DNA of 53,136 bases, from assembly GCA_021776115.1 (NCBI GenBank), contig JAJFGN010000008.1:1-53136 (forward strand). The letters run 5' to 3'. The notes under the pieces were generated by a model. The model was not told the origin of the DNA and did not search any database. It worked only from the letters and a program-made list of their open reading frames with translations. A program made the position numbers and the translations under genes. Shown one piece after another: positions 43,870-53,024 of this stretch; positions within the stretch are counted from its first letter, which is position 1, and each line of letters begins with the position of its first letter. Origin of the DNA: Kiloniellaceae bacterium (GTDB lineage Bacteria; Pseudomonadota; Alphaproteobacteria; Kiloniellales; J153).

Positions 43870-44132
43870 CCGTCCCCGTACTTCGGCAAATCGAGGCTTG
43901 AATCGCCCGCCCGGTGTCCAAACGACACTGGCATGGGGCCAGGCGGTACCCGCGCTGTCATTGTGGGTTTCCGATCCGCCAACACCAATAGAGCCTGAAA
44001 ACCCTAATTTTCGGTAATAGTAGCAATAAATGATGCACGCATAAGTTGTCTACGGCGAATATGTTACGCGGAATGCGCAGGTATGCGCGGGGCCGGAGCC
44101 GGCGCCGCCGGGCGCGGCTTACTGAGTGCGGT
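43870..44132. other. Intergenic region between the orphan gene and DUF2155
   Basis: 263 bases on the DUF2155 downstream side and the upstream side of the orphan gene. A fairly AT-rich part (about 43995-44060) could contain the orphan gene's promoter on the minus strand, but no pair of elements with good spacing stands out. No coding frame is convincing. Confidence 0.4.
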
Positions 44133-44795
44133 TTACTGGGAAGCAGGCGATTCCTGGTCCGCCGGCGCTTCCCCCTCCTGGCTTACGGGCAGCTCCGCCG
44201 TGTCGCCACCCAGCTCGCCCGCCTCCATCGCGGAAGTACCCCTGCCCTGGATGCAGTCGATGACCCAGACATCGTAGACCGGATGCTCCAGCGCCGAGAT
44301 CGCGGGCGAGGAGGCGAACATCCAGCCGGAGAATATCGCGACCGAGGGCGAATCCGGCCGGACATCGACGATCTCGAGAAAGGCCGTACTTTCAGGCGGT
44401 TCGGTTGGCGGCTTCTTTTCACAAGCGCGCGCTGTAATCTCCAGGGTGCCGAACCTGGCCACGGCGCCGATGGGGGCCTCGACCGTGGAGACCCGCGCCG
44501 TGGTCTTGTTCAAGCCCTGGAGTATGGCGGCCGGACGGGGCCCAGCGGGAACCTGCTCAGTCTCCAGGTCTTGGTCGGGAATCTGATCGAGGATCGTCTC
44601 CAACGTCGGCGGGCCTGCTTGTGCGGGAGGCTGAAGTTGGGGCGGCGTCCCGGCCTGGGCAAACGCCTCGCCAAGCGGGACGGCAGCCAGGGCCACGACG
44701 GCAAGCGCGGCAAAAACCCCCGCGACGCCACGCGCCGCTAGACACGGCTTCACGGTCAAGCGCCCCTCACCCAAGCCAATTCGTCTCCCATCCAT
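44133..44795 (-). CDS. DUF2155 domain-containing periplasmic protein
   Basis: 220 residues from the ATG 44795, or 206 from a GTG at 44753 that has a better ribosome-binding site and opens directly on the signal peptide (GVFAALAVVALAAVPLGEAFA). The DUF2155 core follows: LNKTTARVSTVEAPIGAVARFGTLEI quoted in part, ARACEKKPPTEPPESTAF, then FSGWMFASSPAISALEHPVYDVWVIDC quoted in part. Two conserved cysteines could form a disulfide. Function unknown; the gene is widespread in alphaproteobacteria next to mlaD/NDUFA12 and accBC-aat, as here. A low-complexity acidic tail ends the protein. Confidence 0.9.
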   Translation of the reverse strand: MDGRRIGLGEGRLTVKPCLAARGVAGVFAALAVVALAAVPLGEAFAQAGTPPQLQPPAQAGPPTLETILDQIPDQDLETEQVPAGPRPAAILQGLNKTTARVSTVEAPIGAVARFGTLEITARACEKKPPTEPPESTAFLEIVDVRPDSPSVAIFSGWMFASSPAISALEHPVYDVWVIDCIQGRGTSAMEAGELGGDTAELPVSQEGEAPADQESPASQ

Positions 44796-44895
44796 TTATA
44801 GCCGATAGCAGGAATTCGTAATGGATGACTTAAAGGCGCCCACGCCAAGTTAGCCAGAGGCCGGCCGGTGCCTATCGGCCGGGCCCTTGGGGTGG

Positions 44896-45360
44896 CTACT
44901 GGTCCGACTTTGTGGCGGTCTCGGCGGCGCTGAAGATAAAGCGGCCCAGCAAGTCGACGACGTTGATGGAGCCCTGGGTAAAGGTTATCTGCTCGCCGGC
45001 CTTTAGATTTTCCGTATCGCCGCCCGGCTCCAACGACACGAAGTTGGATCCCAGCAGTCCGTCGGCCAGGATGCGCGCCGAGGTATCGCGCGGCAACAGG
45101 ATCGTATCGTCGATGCTCATGGTGACGACCGCGAAGAAAGTTTTGGGGTCCAGCGTCTGTGTCTTAACAATCCCGATCTTAACGCCCGACATACGCACCT
45201 CCGCGCCCGGCGCGAGCCCCGAGGCGTTGTCGAACTCGGCGGTCAAAGGATAGCCACTGCCGCTCTGGACTGTACCGCTTTGAAATGCCAGGAAGACGAA
45301 GCCGGCAGCGACCAGCAGGACCACGCCGCCAATCAAGGTTTCGATCACACTACGATTCAT
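44896..45360 (-). CDS. mlaD: MlaD-type MCE-domain protein
   Basis: 154 residues. One N-terminal membrane helix (LIGGVVLLVAAGFVFLAF) and one MCE domain in the periplasm (about residues 36-115: GLAPGAEVRMSGVKIG, ADGLLGSNFVSLEPGG). MlaD forms a hexameric ring that passes phospholipids between outer and inner membrane together with MlaFEB. The mlaE/F/B genes are not here, so it either joins a distant set or works with a different transporter. It is transcribed after NDUFA12 and before DUF2155, the common alphaproteobacterial order. Confidence 0.95.
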   Translation of the reverse strand: MNRSVIETLIGGVVLLVAAGFVFLAFQSGTVQSGSGYPLTAEFDNASGLAPGAEVRMSGVKIGIVKTQTLDPKTFFAVVTMSIDDTILLPRDTSARILADGLLGSNFVSLEPGGDTENLKAGEQITFTQGSINVVDLLGRFIFSAAETATKSDQ

Positions 45361-45437
45361 GGAGTCGTTTCCTTACTGCGGTCCTGCATTCACCGATCCA
45401 ACCTCCGCGGCAAACCCGCGCGGCGCCAGTTCACCTG

Positions 45438-45818
45438 TTATTCGGGGCGCCAAGCCTTGTAATCGCCGGTGCCCTTGGCGCGGGTGCCAGCCGCCAGCGT
45501 GTGGCCGGGCGGACGGTAGGCCTCGGCCGTCCCGGTCGCGTTCGGCTTGTGCTCCTTCTGCCAGGGCTTCCGGGGCGCGCCGCCGGCGGGAGGCGCGGCC
45601 TCAACGGTGTGGTGCAGCCAGGCATGCCAATCCGGGGGCACGCGGCTGGCCTCGACTTCGCCGTTATAAATCACCCAGCGCCGCTCCTTGCGCAGCGAAT
45701 CGCGGTGCACGTGCCCGCCGCCCTTTTCGCGGTAATAGATATTGCCGAATTGGTCGCGCCCGACCTCCTTGCCGCGAAGCCAAGTATAAAGCCGCGTTCC
45801 GATATTCGCACTGGACAT
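45438..45818 (-). CDS. NADH:ubiquinone oxidoreductase NDUFA12 (B17.2) family subunit
   Basis: 126 residues. Homologue of the mitochondrial complex I accessory subunit NDUFA12, present in alphaproteobacterial complex I where it is thought to stabilise the peripheral arm. Signatures: WLRGKEVGRDQFGNIYY, ERRWVIYNGEVEASRVP, PPDWHAWLHHTVE, and a basic proline-rich tail (KPWQKEHKPN). The nuo genes are elsewhere. It begins the leftward group NDUFA12-mlaD-DUF2155. A perfect hairpin lies 40 bases upstream. Confidence 0.95.
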   Translation of the reverse strand: MSSANIGTRLYTWLRGKEVGRDQFGNIYYREKGGGHVHRDSLRKERRWVIYNGEVEASRVPPDWHAWLHHTVEAAPPAGGAPRKPWQKEHKPNATGTAEAYRPPGHTLAAGTRAKGTGDYKAWRPE

Positions 45819-46133
45819 TGTTTCGGCGGCCGCCCAATCGGCTGTAAGGAACCCCGCGCCGAATCAGCCAGATTCGGCGGCGCGACTATTGCACCTCGCG
45901 CCGCCCGCGTCCAGAGGCTGGGGACCGAGTGGGGAGGAAGGAGGCTGGACTGGCCCCGGGAAACGGGTGCGGAGTTGAGCCGAATCAATGCGGTCCTAGT
46001 GAATTTGTGCCCTATTCTCAAATCGAGACGCCTCCTACCAGGAAAATACCGGCTGCTGGTCTCCGCTGCCGGTGATTCGGCGGCCGCGAGACCGGGTGCC
46101 GGGTATACTGGCCATAGCCGATGGAGGTTCAAA
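45819..46133. other. Divergent intergenic region with a perfect hairpin
   Basis: 315 bases between the NDUFA12 gene (leftward) and the CBS gene (rightward). A perfect inverted repeat GCCGAATC (45858-45865), loop AGCCA, GATTCGGC (45871-45878) lies 40 bases upstream of NDUFA12; it could be an operator or a leader hairpin. The longest open frame running from 45285 into the CBS gene has no protein-like part before 46134. No other feature stands out. Confidence 0.5.
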
Positions 46134-46562
46134 ATGACAACCTTGCAGCAACTGCTCAATATGAAGAGCCGTGACGTCTGCCGCTGTCATCCCGATGACA
46201 CCGTGCTCGATGCCCTCAAGACAATGGCGGATCGCGATGTCGGCTCGGTGCTGGTCATGGACGACGATCGACTTTTGGGCGTGTTCACCGAACGCCATTA
46301 CTCCCGGAAGGTATTCCTGAAAGGCAGATCGTCGCCCAACACGCCGATCCGCGAGGTCATGGCGACCGGGGTCGTCAGCGTCGGACCCGAGCGAACCGTC
46401 GAGGAGTGCATGGCGCTCATGACCGAAAAACGCGTCCGACACCTTCCGGTCATGCGCGGCGAAGAGGTGATCGGCGTCATATCGATCGGTGACCTGGTGA
46501 AAAGCATCATCGCCGATCAACTCTTCACCATCGAGCAGCTCGAGCACTTCATACACGGCTAA
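46134..46562 (+). CDS. CBS-domain-pair protein
   Basis: 142 residues from the ATG 46134 (GGAGG six bases upstream). It consists of two CBS motifs: residues about 10-65 (VCRCHPDDTVLDALKTMADR, then GVFTERHYSRKV) and about 75-130 (EVMATGVVSVGPERTVEECM, then VIGVISIGDLV). Such stand-alone pairs bind adenosine nucleotides and often modulate another protein. No effector domain is attached. The upstream part of the same open frame, back to 45285, is rejected as non-coding. Confidence 0.92.
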   Translation: MTTLQQLLNMKSRDVCRCHPDDTVLDALKTMADRDVGSVLVMDDDRLLGVFTERHYSRKVFLKGRSSPNTPIREVMATGVVSVGPERTVEECMALMTEKRVRHLPVMRGEEVIGVISIGDLVKSIIADQLFTIEQLEHFIHG

Positions 46563-46591
46563 CCAGGACCGGACCGGAGCCGTGGGAGATT

Positions 46592-46756
46592 ATGGTGGCG
46601 GACGCGCTCGTTCTGCGCCGGGAATGGCAGGAGGATTTCGTCAACCAGGTCCGTGACCTCAGCACCGCCCTGGCGGTGGGGCTCGAAGCGGGGATATTCT
46701 GGGGCGAGCGCGGCACAACTGTGAGCCGCGCTAAGAACAGGGGGTTTCGACCATGA
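46592..46756 (+). CDS. Possible small protein coupled to a cupin gene
   Basis: A 54-residue frame (from ATG at 46592) that reads like protein: VADALVLRREWQEDFVNQV, then STALAVGLEAGIFWGERG. Its TGA overlaps the ATG of the following cupin gene (ATGA), the same arrangement that joins the cupin to the racemase. GGGAG lies just upstream, slightly close. I do not recognise the family. It may be a leader peptide for translational coupling, a real small protein or the tail of a degraded gene. Confidence 0.4.
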   Translation: MVADALVLRREWQEDFVNQVRDLSTALAVGLEAGIFWGERGTTVSRAKNRGFRP

Positions 46757-47139
46757 CCGCGCCCAAGGACCTGCCCTACACCATCGCGGACCGGGAGTTT
46801 GTCGCCGAGGCCGACGGCTTGCGCGTGCAGATCCTCACCCTGGCGGCGGGCGAGTGCGTGCCCTGGCACTATCACAGCGAGGTCGCGGATATCTTCGTCG
46901 GCCTGGAAGGCACGACGGTGGTCGAGACCCGCGCCCCGCGCGCCCGCCACCTTCTAGGCCCCGGCGAGCACTGCACCGTCCCGGCCATGACCGCGCACGA
47001 GGTCACCGGCCTGGAGGGAAAACCCTGCCGCTTCACCATCGTTCAAGGCGTCGGCGCGCACGACTTCAATATCGTGGGCGGAGATAGGGCGGGAGACGGT
47101 TCTCCCGCACCGCATCGACATGGAACTCGCCCGGCATGA
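46753..47139 (+). CDS. Cupin-domain protein
   Basis: 128 residues. The cupin barrel is clear: motif 1 is WHYHSEVADIFVGLEG (two histidines and a glutamate replaced by aspartate), motif 2 is GEHCTVPAMTAHEVTGLEG with the last histidine. Such proteins bind a metal and act as dioxygenases, isomerases or sugar binders; the substrate is unknown. The start overlaps the tiny ORF stop and the stop overlaps the racemase start (both ATGA). The last 25 residues run in the shared region and are low-complexity, so the true domain ends near residue 105. It is probably in one operon with the racemase. Confidence 0.88.
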   Translation: MTAPKDLPYTIADREFVAEADGLRVQILTLAAGECVPWHYHSEVADIFVGLEGTTVVETRAPRARHLLGPGEHCTVPAMTAHEVTGLEGKPCRFTIVQGVGAHDFNIVGGDRAGDGSPAPHRHGTRPA

Positions 47140-47843
47140 CCCAGCACATCGGTATTGTTGCCTGCTCCGCCGAAGGTGCCGCTCTTTGTTATCGGACAAT
47201 CTGCGCGGAAGGCGCGCAGCTCCTCGGCCCGCACGCCCATCCCGAAGTCTCCATGCATACGCCCTCGCTCGACGAGTACGTGAAATGCCTCGAGCGAGAC
47301 GACTGGCGCGGCGTGGGTGAGTTGATGCTCGCTTCCGCGAACAAGCTCGCGAAGATCGGTGCCGATTTTTTGATCTGTCCGGACAACACCATCCACCAGG
47401 CATACCCTTACGTTGAATCGCGATCGCCGCTGCCCTGGCTGCACATCGCCGAAGTCGTCGCCATACAGGCCATTGAGCGCGGGTTCCGATGCCTCGGCCT
47501 GACCGGAACTCGTTGGCTCGTCGATGGTGAGGTCTATCCGGAAAAGCTTACAGCGCGCGGGCTGAAGTATCTGCGCCCGAACGCCGCCGAGCGCGAGGAA
47601 ATCGATCGCATCATCATGGACGAGTTGGTTTGCGGCGTCTTCAAGCCTGAGGCGGCCGCTTACTTTCAGCGGGTCTTTGGACGGATGAAAGACGAGGGCT
47701 GCGACGCTGTCGTGCTCGGGTGCACCGAGATCCCCTTGATCGTGAACGACTCGAATTCTCCGCTGCCGACGCTCGATTCCACACGCCTGCTCGCGCGGGC
47801 GGCGCTGCGCCGGGCGGTGCAGGGCACGGAAGCGCCAGCCTAG
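47136..47843 (+). CDS. Aspartate/glutamate racemase-family protein
   Basis: 235 residues. The two catalytic cysteines of the cofactor-independent racemase family are in FLICPDNTIHQ (about residue 80) and VVLGCTEIPLIV (about residue 190). It begins IGIVACSAEGAALCYRTI, the usual N-terminal strand and loop. It would interconvert D and L forms of an acidic amino acid or isomerise a related compound. Four-base overlap with the cupin suggests a cooperating pair. Unlike the maleate-isomerase-like gene at 18.9 kb it belongs to the classical aspartate racemase branch. Confidence 0.9.
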   Translation: MTQHIGIVACSAEGAALCYRTICAEGAQLLGPHAHPEVSMHTPSLDEYVKCLERDDWRGVGELMLASANKLAKIGADFLICPDNTIHQAYPYVESRSPLPWLHIAEVVAIQAIERGFRCLGLTGTRWLVDGEVYPEKLTARGLKYLRPNAAEREEIDRIIMDELVCGVFKPEAAAYFQRVFGRMKDEGCDAVVLGCTEIPLIVNDSNSPLPTLDSTRLLARAALRRAVQGTEAPA

Positions 47844-47898
47844 GCGAAATTCCAGGCACCCTTGCTCCCTCCCGCCTCCACCCCTATAGACACCGGCC

Positions 47899-48933
47899 AT
47901 GCCTGATTTCTGGCGCGACTCTGGATACCACTTGCTGACCCGCGATCCGCGCGGCCACCTGGCCGTAAGCGACGACTTTCTGCGCGCGTATTTCCAGCGG
48001 CCCGAGGTGCATCCGGTCGAGGAGTCTTGCGAGGCGGAGCGGGCCTTGCATACGGCGCTGCTGAAAAACCCGCACGAGGCGGTGTCGGAGGCGCGGCTGG
48101 GCGAGCTGGCCGACCCGGACGCGGGCGACAACTACCGCGTGGTACTCGGCTTCCGCGACCGCTTGGTCGCCGCCGGTACGCTCGAGGAATGCTACCTGCG
48201 GCTGTTCCTTTCCGGCGAAGACGCGAGCGCGGAGCGAAGCATCCCCGTGCCGCCGCTGTTCATCGACCAGATGGCCCATGTCATCGCGCGCAGCGTACTG
48301 GAGGGCTGCGAGGACGGTCTGCGCGCCCGCGCCGGAGAGCTTTTGTTCCGCGAGCAGAAGGTCACCATCGACGACGGCACGATCATGGTTGCCGACGCGG
48401 AGACGGTGGAGATGCACGCCACCACGGGCGGCTTCGGCTCCCTAGGCCGCCTGATCGCGGAGGCCCAGACACCGCTGCGCACGGTTGAACTGGACGTGCT
48501 GAGCGAGGCCAACGCCGGGCTTTATTGGACCCGTGACCAGGCACACGACACGGTGCTCGACCTTTCCTTCGCGGGCGCTGGGTTGGACGCCCTGGCGCGC
48601 CTGCTGGAGTCCTGGATCCGCCATTTCCTGGATGTCGAGGTCTCGATTCAGCCGGTCCAGCAAATTGCAGACGAGAAATGGGTCTGGCATATCGGTCTCG
48701 ATGCCGAGGGCAGCGCGCTGCTCAACGATCTCTATAACGGAGTCGAGGTTGGTGAAGAGCGCTTGGCCCGCCTGCTGTCGCTGTTCCGCCTGGACTTCGC
48801 CGAACCCAGCGTCATGCCCGCCGCCATCGCCGGCCGCCCGGTCTACCTCGCCATGGCCATGACGGCGGAGGGAACCCTGCGCGTGAAGCCGCAGAACCTG
48901 CTGGTCAACCTGCCCCTCGCCGAGCGCGCCTAG
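47899..48933 (+). CDS. DUF6352 family protein
   Basis: 344 residues, cytoplasmic, without membrane segment. Start MPDFWRDSGYHLL and the segment LAVSDDFLRAYFQRPE are typical of a conserved family in alpha- and betaproteobacteria known as DUF6352. The body is acidic and mostly helical with a second conserved part near VPPLFIDQMAHVIARSVLE. Function unknown. It follows the racemase gene by 55 bases on the same strand and precedes nrdJ by 265 bases. Confidence 0.8.
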   Translation: MPDFWRDSGYHLLTRDPRGHLAVSDDFLRAYFQRPEVHPVEESCEAERALHTALLKNPHEAVSEARLGELADPDAGDNYRVVLGFRDRLVAAGTLEECYLRLFLSGEDASAERSIPVPPLFIDQMAHVIARSVLEGCEDGLRARAGELLFREQKVTIDDGTIMVADAETVEMHATTGGFGSLGRLIAEAQTPLRTVELDVLSEANAGLYWTRDQAHDTVLDLSFAGAGLDALARLLESWIRHFLDVEVSIQPVQQIADEKWVWHIGLDAEGSALLNDLYNGVEVGEERLARLLSLFRLDFAEPSVMPAAIAGRPVYLAMAMTAEGTLRVKPQNLLVNLPLAERA

Positions 48934-49198
48934 GACACCAAACCCAGGTACCAGCGGAAAACTCACGGTCTGGCCCTCATCCACCGGATTTTTGAATCTT
49001 CTTCTGGCAGGCTACAGCATCTTGTGTTTTAATCTGCGCCGACCACAACACTTGCGCTTCTAGCTTTGGGGAGCAGTGGCCAGGGGGCGGTCGGCCAGTG
49101 GCCCCACGGGGCCGGTTCGGGAACGAACCGGCGGATTCCGAACGGGTATTGGCGCGGGGGCGGTATCCACAAATCCTAACCGAGGGGCACCTAGAAGC
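48934..49198. other. nrdJ upstream region with mutually exclusive hairpins
   Basis: 265 bases. GGCCCC-AC-GGGGCC (49100-49113) and GCCGGTTCG-GGAA-CGAACCGGC (49111-49132) are both perfect and overlap in 49111-49113, so only one can fully form at a time. I searched for a cobalamin riboswitch box and found none that fits, and no clear NrdR box. The overlap of two stems is the kind of switch seen in attenuators. Without a known ligand site I leave it as a leader structure. Confidence 0.45.
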
Positions 49199-52100
49199 AT
49201 GCGGATCGAGCGCCGTTTCACCGAAGCCGGGCAAGACGTTTACGCGGGAATCGAGTTTCGCCGGACCACCAGCGAAATCAAGAATCCGGACGGATCGGTC
49301 GTGTTCCAGGCCAGCGACATCATGGTCCCGGCATCCTGGAGCCAAGTCGCTTGCGACATCCTGGCGCAGAAGTATTTCCGCAAGCGCGGCGTTCCCAAGG
49401 TTTGTAAACGACTCGAGGAGAACACCGTTCCGTCATGGCTGTGGCGCTCCGTGCCCGACCAGGACGCCCTGGCCGAGTTGCCGGAGGACGAGCGCTATGA
49501 GGGTGAGCGCGACGCGCGCCAGGTCTTCGATCGCCTGGCCGGGGCCTGGACCTACTGGGGCTGGAAGGGCGGCTATTTTGACGCCGAGGAGGACGCCCAA
49601 GCCTATCTCGACGAGCTGCGCTACATGCTGGCGCGCCAGATGGCGGCGCCTAACTCGCCGCAATGGTTCAACACCGGCTTGCACTGGGCCTACGGCATCG
49701 ACGGGCCGAGCCAGGGTCACTTCTTCGTCGACCACGCCACCGGCGATGTCGTGCGCTCGACCTCCGCCTACGAGCGGCCGCAGCCGCACGCCTGCTTCAT
49801 TCAGTCGGTCAACGACGACCTGGTGAATGAAAACGGCATCATGGATCTTTGGGTGCGCGAGGCGCGCCTGTTCAAGTACGGGTCCGGCACGGGCACCAAC
49901 TTCTCGCGCCTGCGCGGGGAGAGCGAGTCGCTGTCGGGCGGCGGCAAATCCTCCGGCCTGATGAGCTTCCTCAAAATCGGCGACCGCGCGGCCGGGGCGA
50001 TCAAGTCCGGCGGCACCACGCGGCGCGCGGCCAAGATGGTGTCGGTCGATATCGACCACCCGGACATCGAGGACTATATCAACTGGAAGGTCGTCGAGGA
50101 GCAGAAGGTCGCCGCCATGGTGACCGGCTCCAAACTGTGTCAGCGCCATCTGAACGCGATCATGCAGGCCTGCCACGCGCAGGGCGCCGGTCCCGGCGAA
50201 GCCGCCTTCGACCCCAAGCTCAACCGGGCCTTGAAGCTGGCGATCCGGGCCGCCCGCAAGGCAGAGGTTTCGGAAAATTACGTCCAGCGCGTCGTTCACT
50301 TCGCACGCCAGGGTTTCGAGAAGATCGACTTTCGCACCTACGACACCGATTGGGATTCCGATGCCTATCTGACGGTCTCCGGGCAGAACTCCAACAACTC
50401 GGTGCGGGTGACCAACGACTTTGTTGAAGCCGTGCAAAAAGACGGCGATTGGACGCTGATCCGGCGCACCGACGGCAAGCCGCAGAAGACCCTGAAGGCA
50501 CGCGAGCTCTGGGATCAGATCGGCTATGCGGCCTGGGCCTGCGCCGATCCGGGTGTCCAGTACGACAGCACCATCAACGATTGGCATACCTGCCCGGAAA
50601 GCGGCCGCATCAACGCCTCGAACCCCTGTTCCGAGTATATGTTCCTGGACGATACCGCCTGCAACCTGGCCTCGCTCAACCTCATGGCCTTGCGCAAGGA
50701 AGACGGGGTCGTAGACATCGAGGCTTTGGAGCATGCCGCGCGCCTGTGGACCGTGGTGCTGGAAATCTCGGTGCTGATGGCCCAGTTCCCGTCCAAGGAG
50801 ATCGCGCGGTTGTCTTACGAGTACCGCACGCTCGGCCTCGGCTACGCCAACATCGGCGGCCTGCTGATGGCCGCCGGCCTACCTTACGATTCCGACCAGG
50901 GCCGCGCGGTCTGCGCCGCGATCAGCGCCATCCTGACCGGTGTCGCCTACGCCACCTCGGCCGAGATGGCGGCCGAGCTTGGCGCCTTCGCCGGCCACGG
51001 GCCCAACCGCGAGGCCATGCTGCGTGTGGTGCGCAACCACCGCCGCGCGGCACGCGGCGAGTCCGAAGGCTATGAGTCTCTCTCCGTTCGCCCGGTGCCC
51101 TTGGACCGCGCCGCCTGCCCGGACCCGGAGCTGGCGCCCGCGGCGAAGCGGGCTTGGGACCGCGCCCTGGCCTTGGGCGAAGCGCATGGCTTCCGCAACG
51201 CCCAGGCCAGCGTGATCGCGCCCACCGGCACCATCGGCCTGGTCATGGACTGCGACACCACCGGGATCGAGCCCGATTTCGCCCTGGTCAAGTTCAAGAA
51301 ACTGGCCGGTGGCGGTTACTTCAAGATCATCAACCGCACGGTGCCGGAGGCCTTGCGCACGCTCGGCTACGAAGAAACTCAGATCGGCGAGATCGTCCGC
51401 TACGCCGTCGGGCATGGCACGCTGGAGGACGCGCCCGGAGTCAACCACGAGCGCCTACGCGAGAAGGGCTTCACCGACACCGCCCTGCAACTGCTGGAGG
51501 CCGGCCTGGCCAGCGCCTTCGATATCAAGTTCGCGCTCTCCAAGTGGTCGCTGGGCGAGGACTTCTGCACCAAGGCGCTGGGCCTGAACGCGGCGCAGCT
51601 TAACGACGTCTCCTTCGACATGCTGGCCGCGCTCGGCTTCACGCACAGGGAGATCGAAGCCGCCAACACCTATTGCTGCGGCGCCATGACCCTGGAGGGC
51701 GCACCGCACCTGATGGAGCGGCATTTACCGGTTTTCGATTGCGCGACGCCCTGCGGGCGCAAAGGCACCCGCTCGCTAAGTGCGGAAAGTCACATCCGCA
51801 TGATGGCGGCGGCGCAGCCCTTCATCTCCGGCGCCATCTCCAAGACCGTCAATATGCCGGGCGACGCCTCGGTCGAGGACTGCAAGGACGCCTACATGCT
51901 GTCCTGGCGCTTGGGGCTCAAGGCGAACGCGCTCTATCGCGACGGCTCCAAGCTGTCGCAGCCGCTCGCCTCCAGCCTGCTCGACGGGATCGAGGACGAC
52001 GACGAAGATGCGGAAGAGACCTTCAGCGAGCGCGTGGCCGCGGCCCCGGCGCAAGCGCGCGCGGGAATCGTCGCCGAGCGCGTGATCGAACGCATCGTCG

Positions 52101-52957
52101 AACGCCAGGTGCAGCGCAAGCGCCTGCCGCTGCGGCGCAAGGGCTATACCCAGAAGGCGGTGGTCGGCGGGCACAAGGTTTACCTGCGCACCGGCGAGTA
52201 CGAAGACGGCGCGATCGGCGAGATCTTCATCGACATGCACAAGGAGGGCGCCGCCTTCCGCAGCTTGATGAACAACTTCGCGATCGCGATTTCGATCGGC
52301 CTGCAATACGGCGTGCCGCTGGAGGAATACGTCGAGGCCTTCACCTTCACGCGCTTCGAGCCTTCGGGCATGGTCGAGGGCAACGACACCATCAAGATGG
52401 CGACCTCCATCATCGACTACCTGTTCCGGGAGCTGGCGATCTCCTACCTGGGGCGGACCGACCTCGCGCACGCGGAGCCGGGCGACATGCTGCCCGACAG
52501 CATCGGGCGCGGCGAAGCCCAGGGCGAGTTGCCCGAGACCGAGCGCGACGCCGTGGTCGAGACGGTCCGGCGCATGGCCTCAACCGGCTACATGCGCAAT
52601 CAGTTCGTGGTTTTGAACGGCGGGATCGGCGCGGGCGTTTCCGGCGCGGGCACATCGGGCAAGGGGGTGCCGGGCAAGGGGGCGTCGAGCCGGGGCACCT
52701 CGAGCTTGGGCGTGACCGCCACCGCGAGCCAAGCCGCGGCCGTCACCGCCGGCGCCGCCGGGGTTCTCGTGAGCGAATCGGTCACTGTCGAATCCGTGGT
52801 TACCGAACGCGCCGGCGTCCACCTGGAACGCATCCGCGAAGCGCGCATGAAAGGCTACGAAGGCGACTCCTGCGACGAATGCGGCAACTTCACCCTGGTC
52901 CGCAACGGCACCTGCCTAAAGTGCGACTCCTGCGGCGGCACCAGCGGCTGTTCATGA
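49199..52957 (+). CDS. nrdJ: Vitamin B12-dependent (class II) ribonucleoside-diphosphate reductase
   Basis: 1252 residues from the ATG 49199; the frame is open upstream but unlike the family. NrdJ reduces ribonucleotides with an adenosylcobalamin radical, with or without oxygen. Motifs: [55 protein letters not shown] quoted up to 20 (radical cysteine at about 477), and the ending CDECGNF with CLKCDSCGG, a zinc-ribbon/redox cysteine tail. A Gly/Ser/Ala-rich stretch (about residues 1140-1190) separates the body from the tail. A long leader with overlapping hairpins precedes it. It ends shortly before a REP-like element and an IS110 fragment. Confidence 0.95.
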   Translation: MRIERRFTEAGQDVYAGIEFRRTTSEIKNPDGSVVFQASDIMVPASWSQVACDILAQKYFRKRGVPKVCKRLEENTVPSWLWRSVPDQDALAELPEDERYEGERDARQVFDRLAGAWTYWGWKGGYFDAEEDAQAYLDELRYMLARQMAAPNSPQWFNTGLHWAYGIDGPSQGHFFVDHATGDVVRSTSAYERPQPHACFIQSVNDDLVNENGIMDLWVREARLFKYGSGTGTNFSRLRGESESLSGGGKSSGLMSFLKIGDRAAGAIKSGGTTRRAAKMVSVDIDHPDIEDYINWKVVEEQKVAAMVTGSKLCQRHLNAIMQACHAQGAGPGEAAFDPKLNRALKLAIRAARKAEVSENYVQRVVHFARQGFEKIDFRTYDTDWDSDAYLTVSGQNSNNSVRVTNDFVEAVQKDGDWTLIRRTDGKPQKTLKARELWDQIGYAAWACADPGVQYDSTINDWHTCPESGRINASNPCSEYMFLDDTACNLASLNLMALRKEDGVVDIEALEHAARLWTVVLEISVLMAQFPSKEIARLSYEYRTLGLGYANIGGLLMAAGLPYDSDQGRAVCAAISAILTGVAYATSAEMAAELGAFAGHGPNREAMLRVVRNHRRAARGESEGYESLSVRPVPLDRAACPDPELAPAAKRAWDRALALGEAHGFRNAQASVIAPTGTIGLVMDCDTTGIEPDFALVKFKKLAGGGYFKIINRTVPEALRTLGYEETQIGEIVRYAVGHGTLEDAPGVNHERLREKGFTDTALQLLEAGLASAFDIKFALSKWSLGEDFCTKALGLNAAQLNDVSFDMLAALGFTHREIEAANTYCCGAMTLEGAPHLMERHLPVFDCATPCGRKGTRSLSAESHIRMMAAAQPFISGAISKTVNMPGDASVEDCKDAYMLSWRLGLKANALYRDGSKLSQPLASSLLDGIEDDDEDAEETFSERVAAAPAQARAGIVAERVIERIVERQVQRKRLPLRRKGYTQKAVVGGHKVYLRTGEYEDGAIGEIFIDMHKEGAAFRSLMNNFAIAISIGLQYGVPLEEYVEAFTFTRFEPSGMVEGNDTIKMATSIIDYLFRELAISYLGRTDLAHAEPGDMLPDSIGRGEAQGELPETERDAVVETVRRMASTGYMRNQFVVLNGGIGAGVSGAGTSGKGVPGKGASSRGTSSLGVTATASQAAAVTAGAAGVLVSESVTVESVVTERAGVHLERIREARMKGYEGDSCDECGNFTLVRNGTCLKCDSCGGTSGCS

Positions 52958-52962
52958 ACCTG

Positions 52963-53002
52963 CCCTCTCCCGGCGGGAGAGGGAGGGTCCCGCGAAGCGG
53001 GA
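52963..53002. repeat. REP-like double hairpin after nrdJ
   Basis: CCCTCTCCC-GGC-GGGAGAGGG (52963-52983) followed by TCCCGC-GAA-GCGGGA (52988-53002), then GGGTGAG. Such CCCTCTCCC...GGGAGAGGG palindromes are dispersed in many bacterial genomes. It can act as a terminator for nrdJ, and IS110-family elements often insert at REP sequences, which fits the transposase fragment that follows. Confidence 0.65.
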
Positions 53003-53024
53003 GGGTGAGCATCTGTGTTTCGTG

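Noticed and set aside
45285-46133. N-terminal extension of the CBS gene
   Set aside because: The frame is open but its translation is Arg/Pro-rich, lacks motifs and runs antisense through the NDUFA12 gene; a strong ribosome-binding site precedes the ATG at 46134.
48934-49198. Cobalamin riboswitch for nrdJ
   Set aside because: No B12 box (AGCCxGGAGACC-like) on the plus strand. A GCCACTG-like string occurs only on the opposite strand inside GGCCAGTGGCC.
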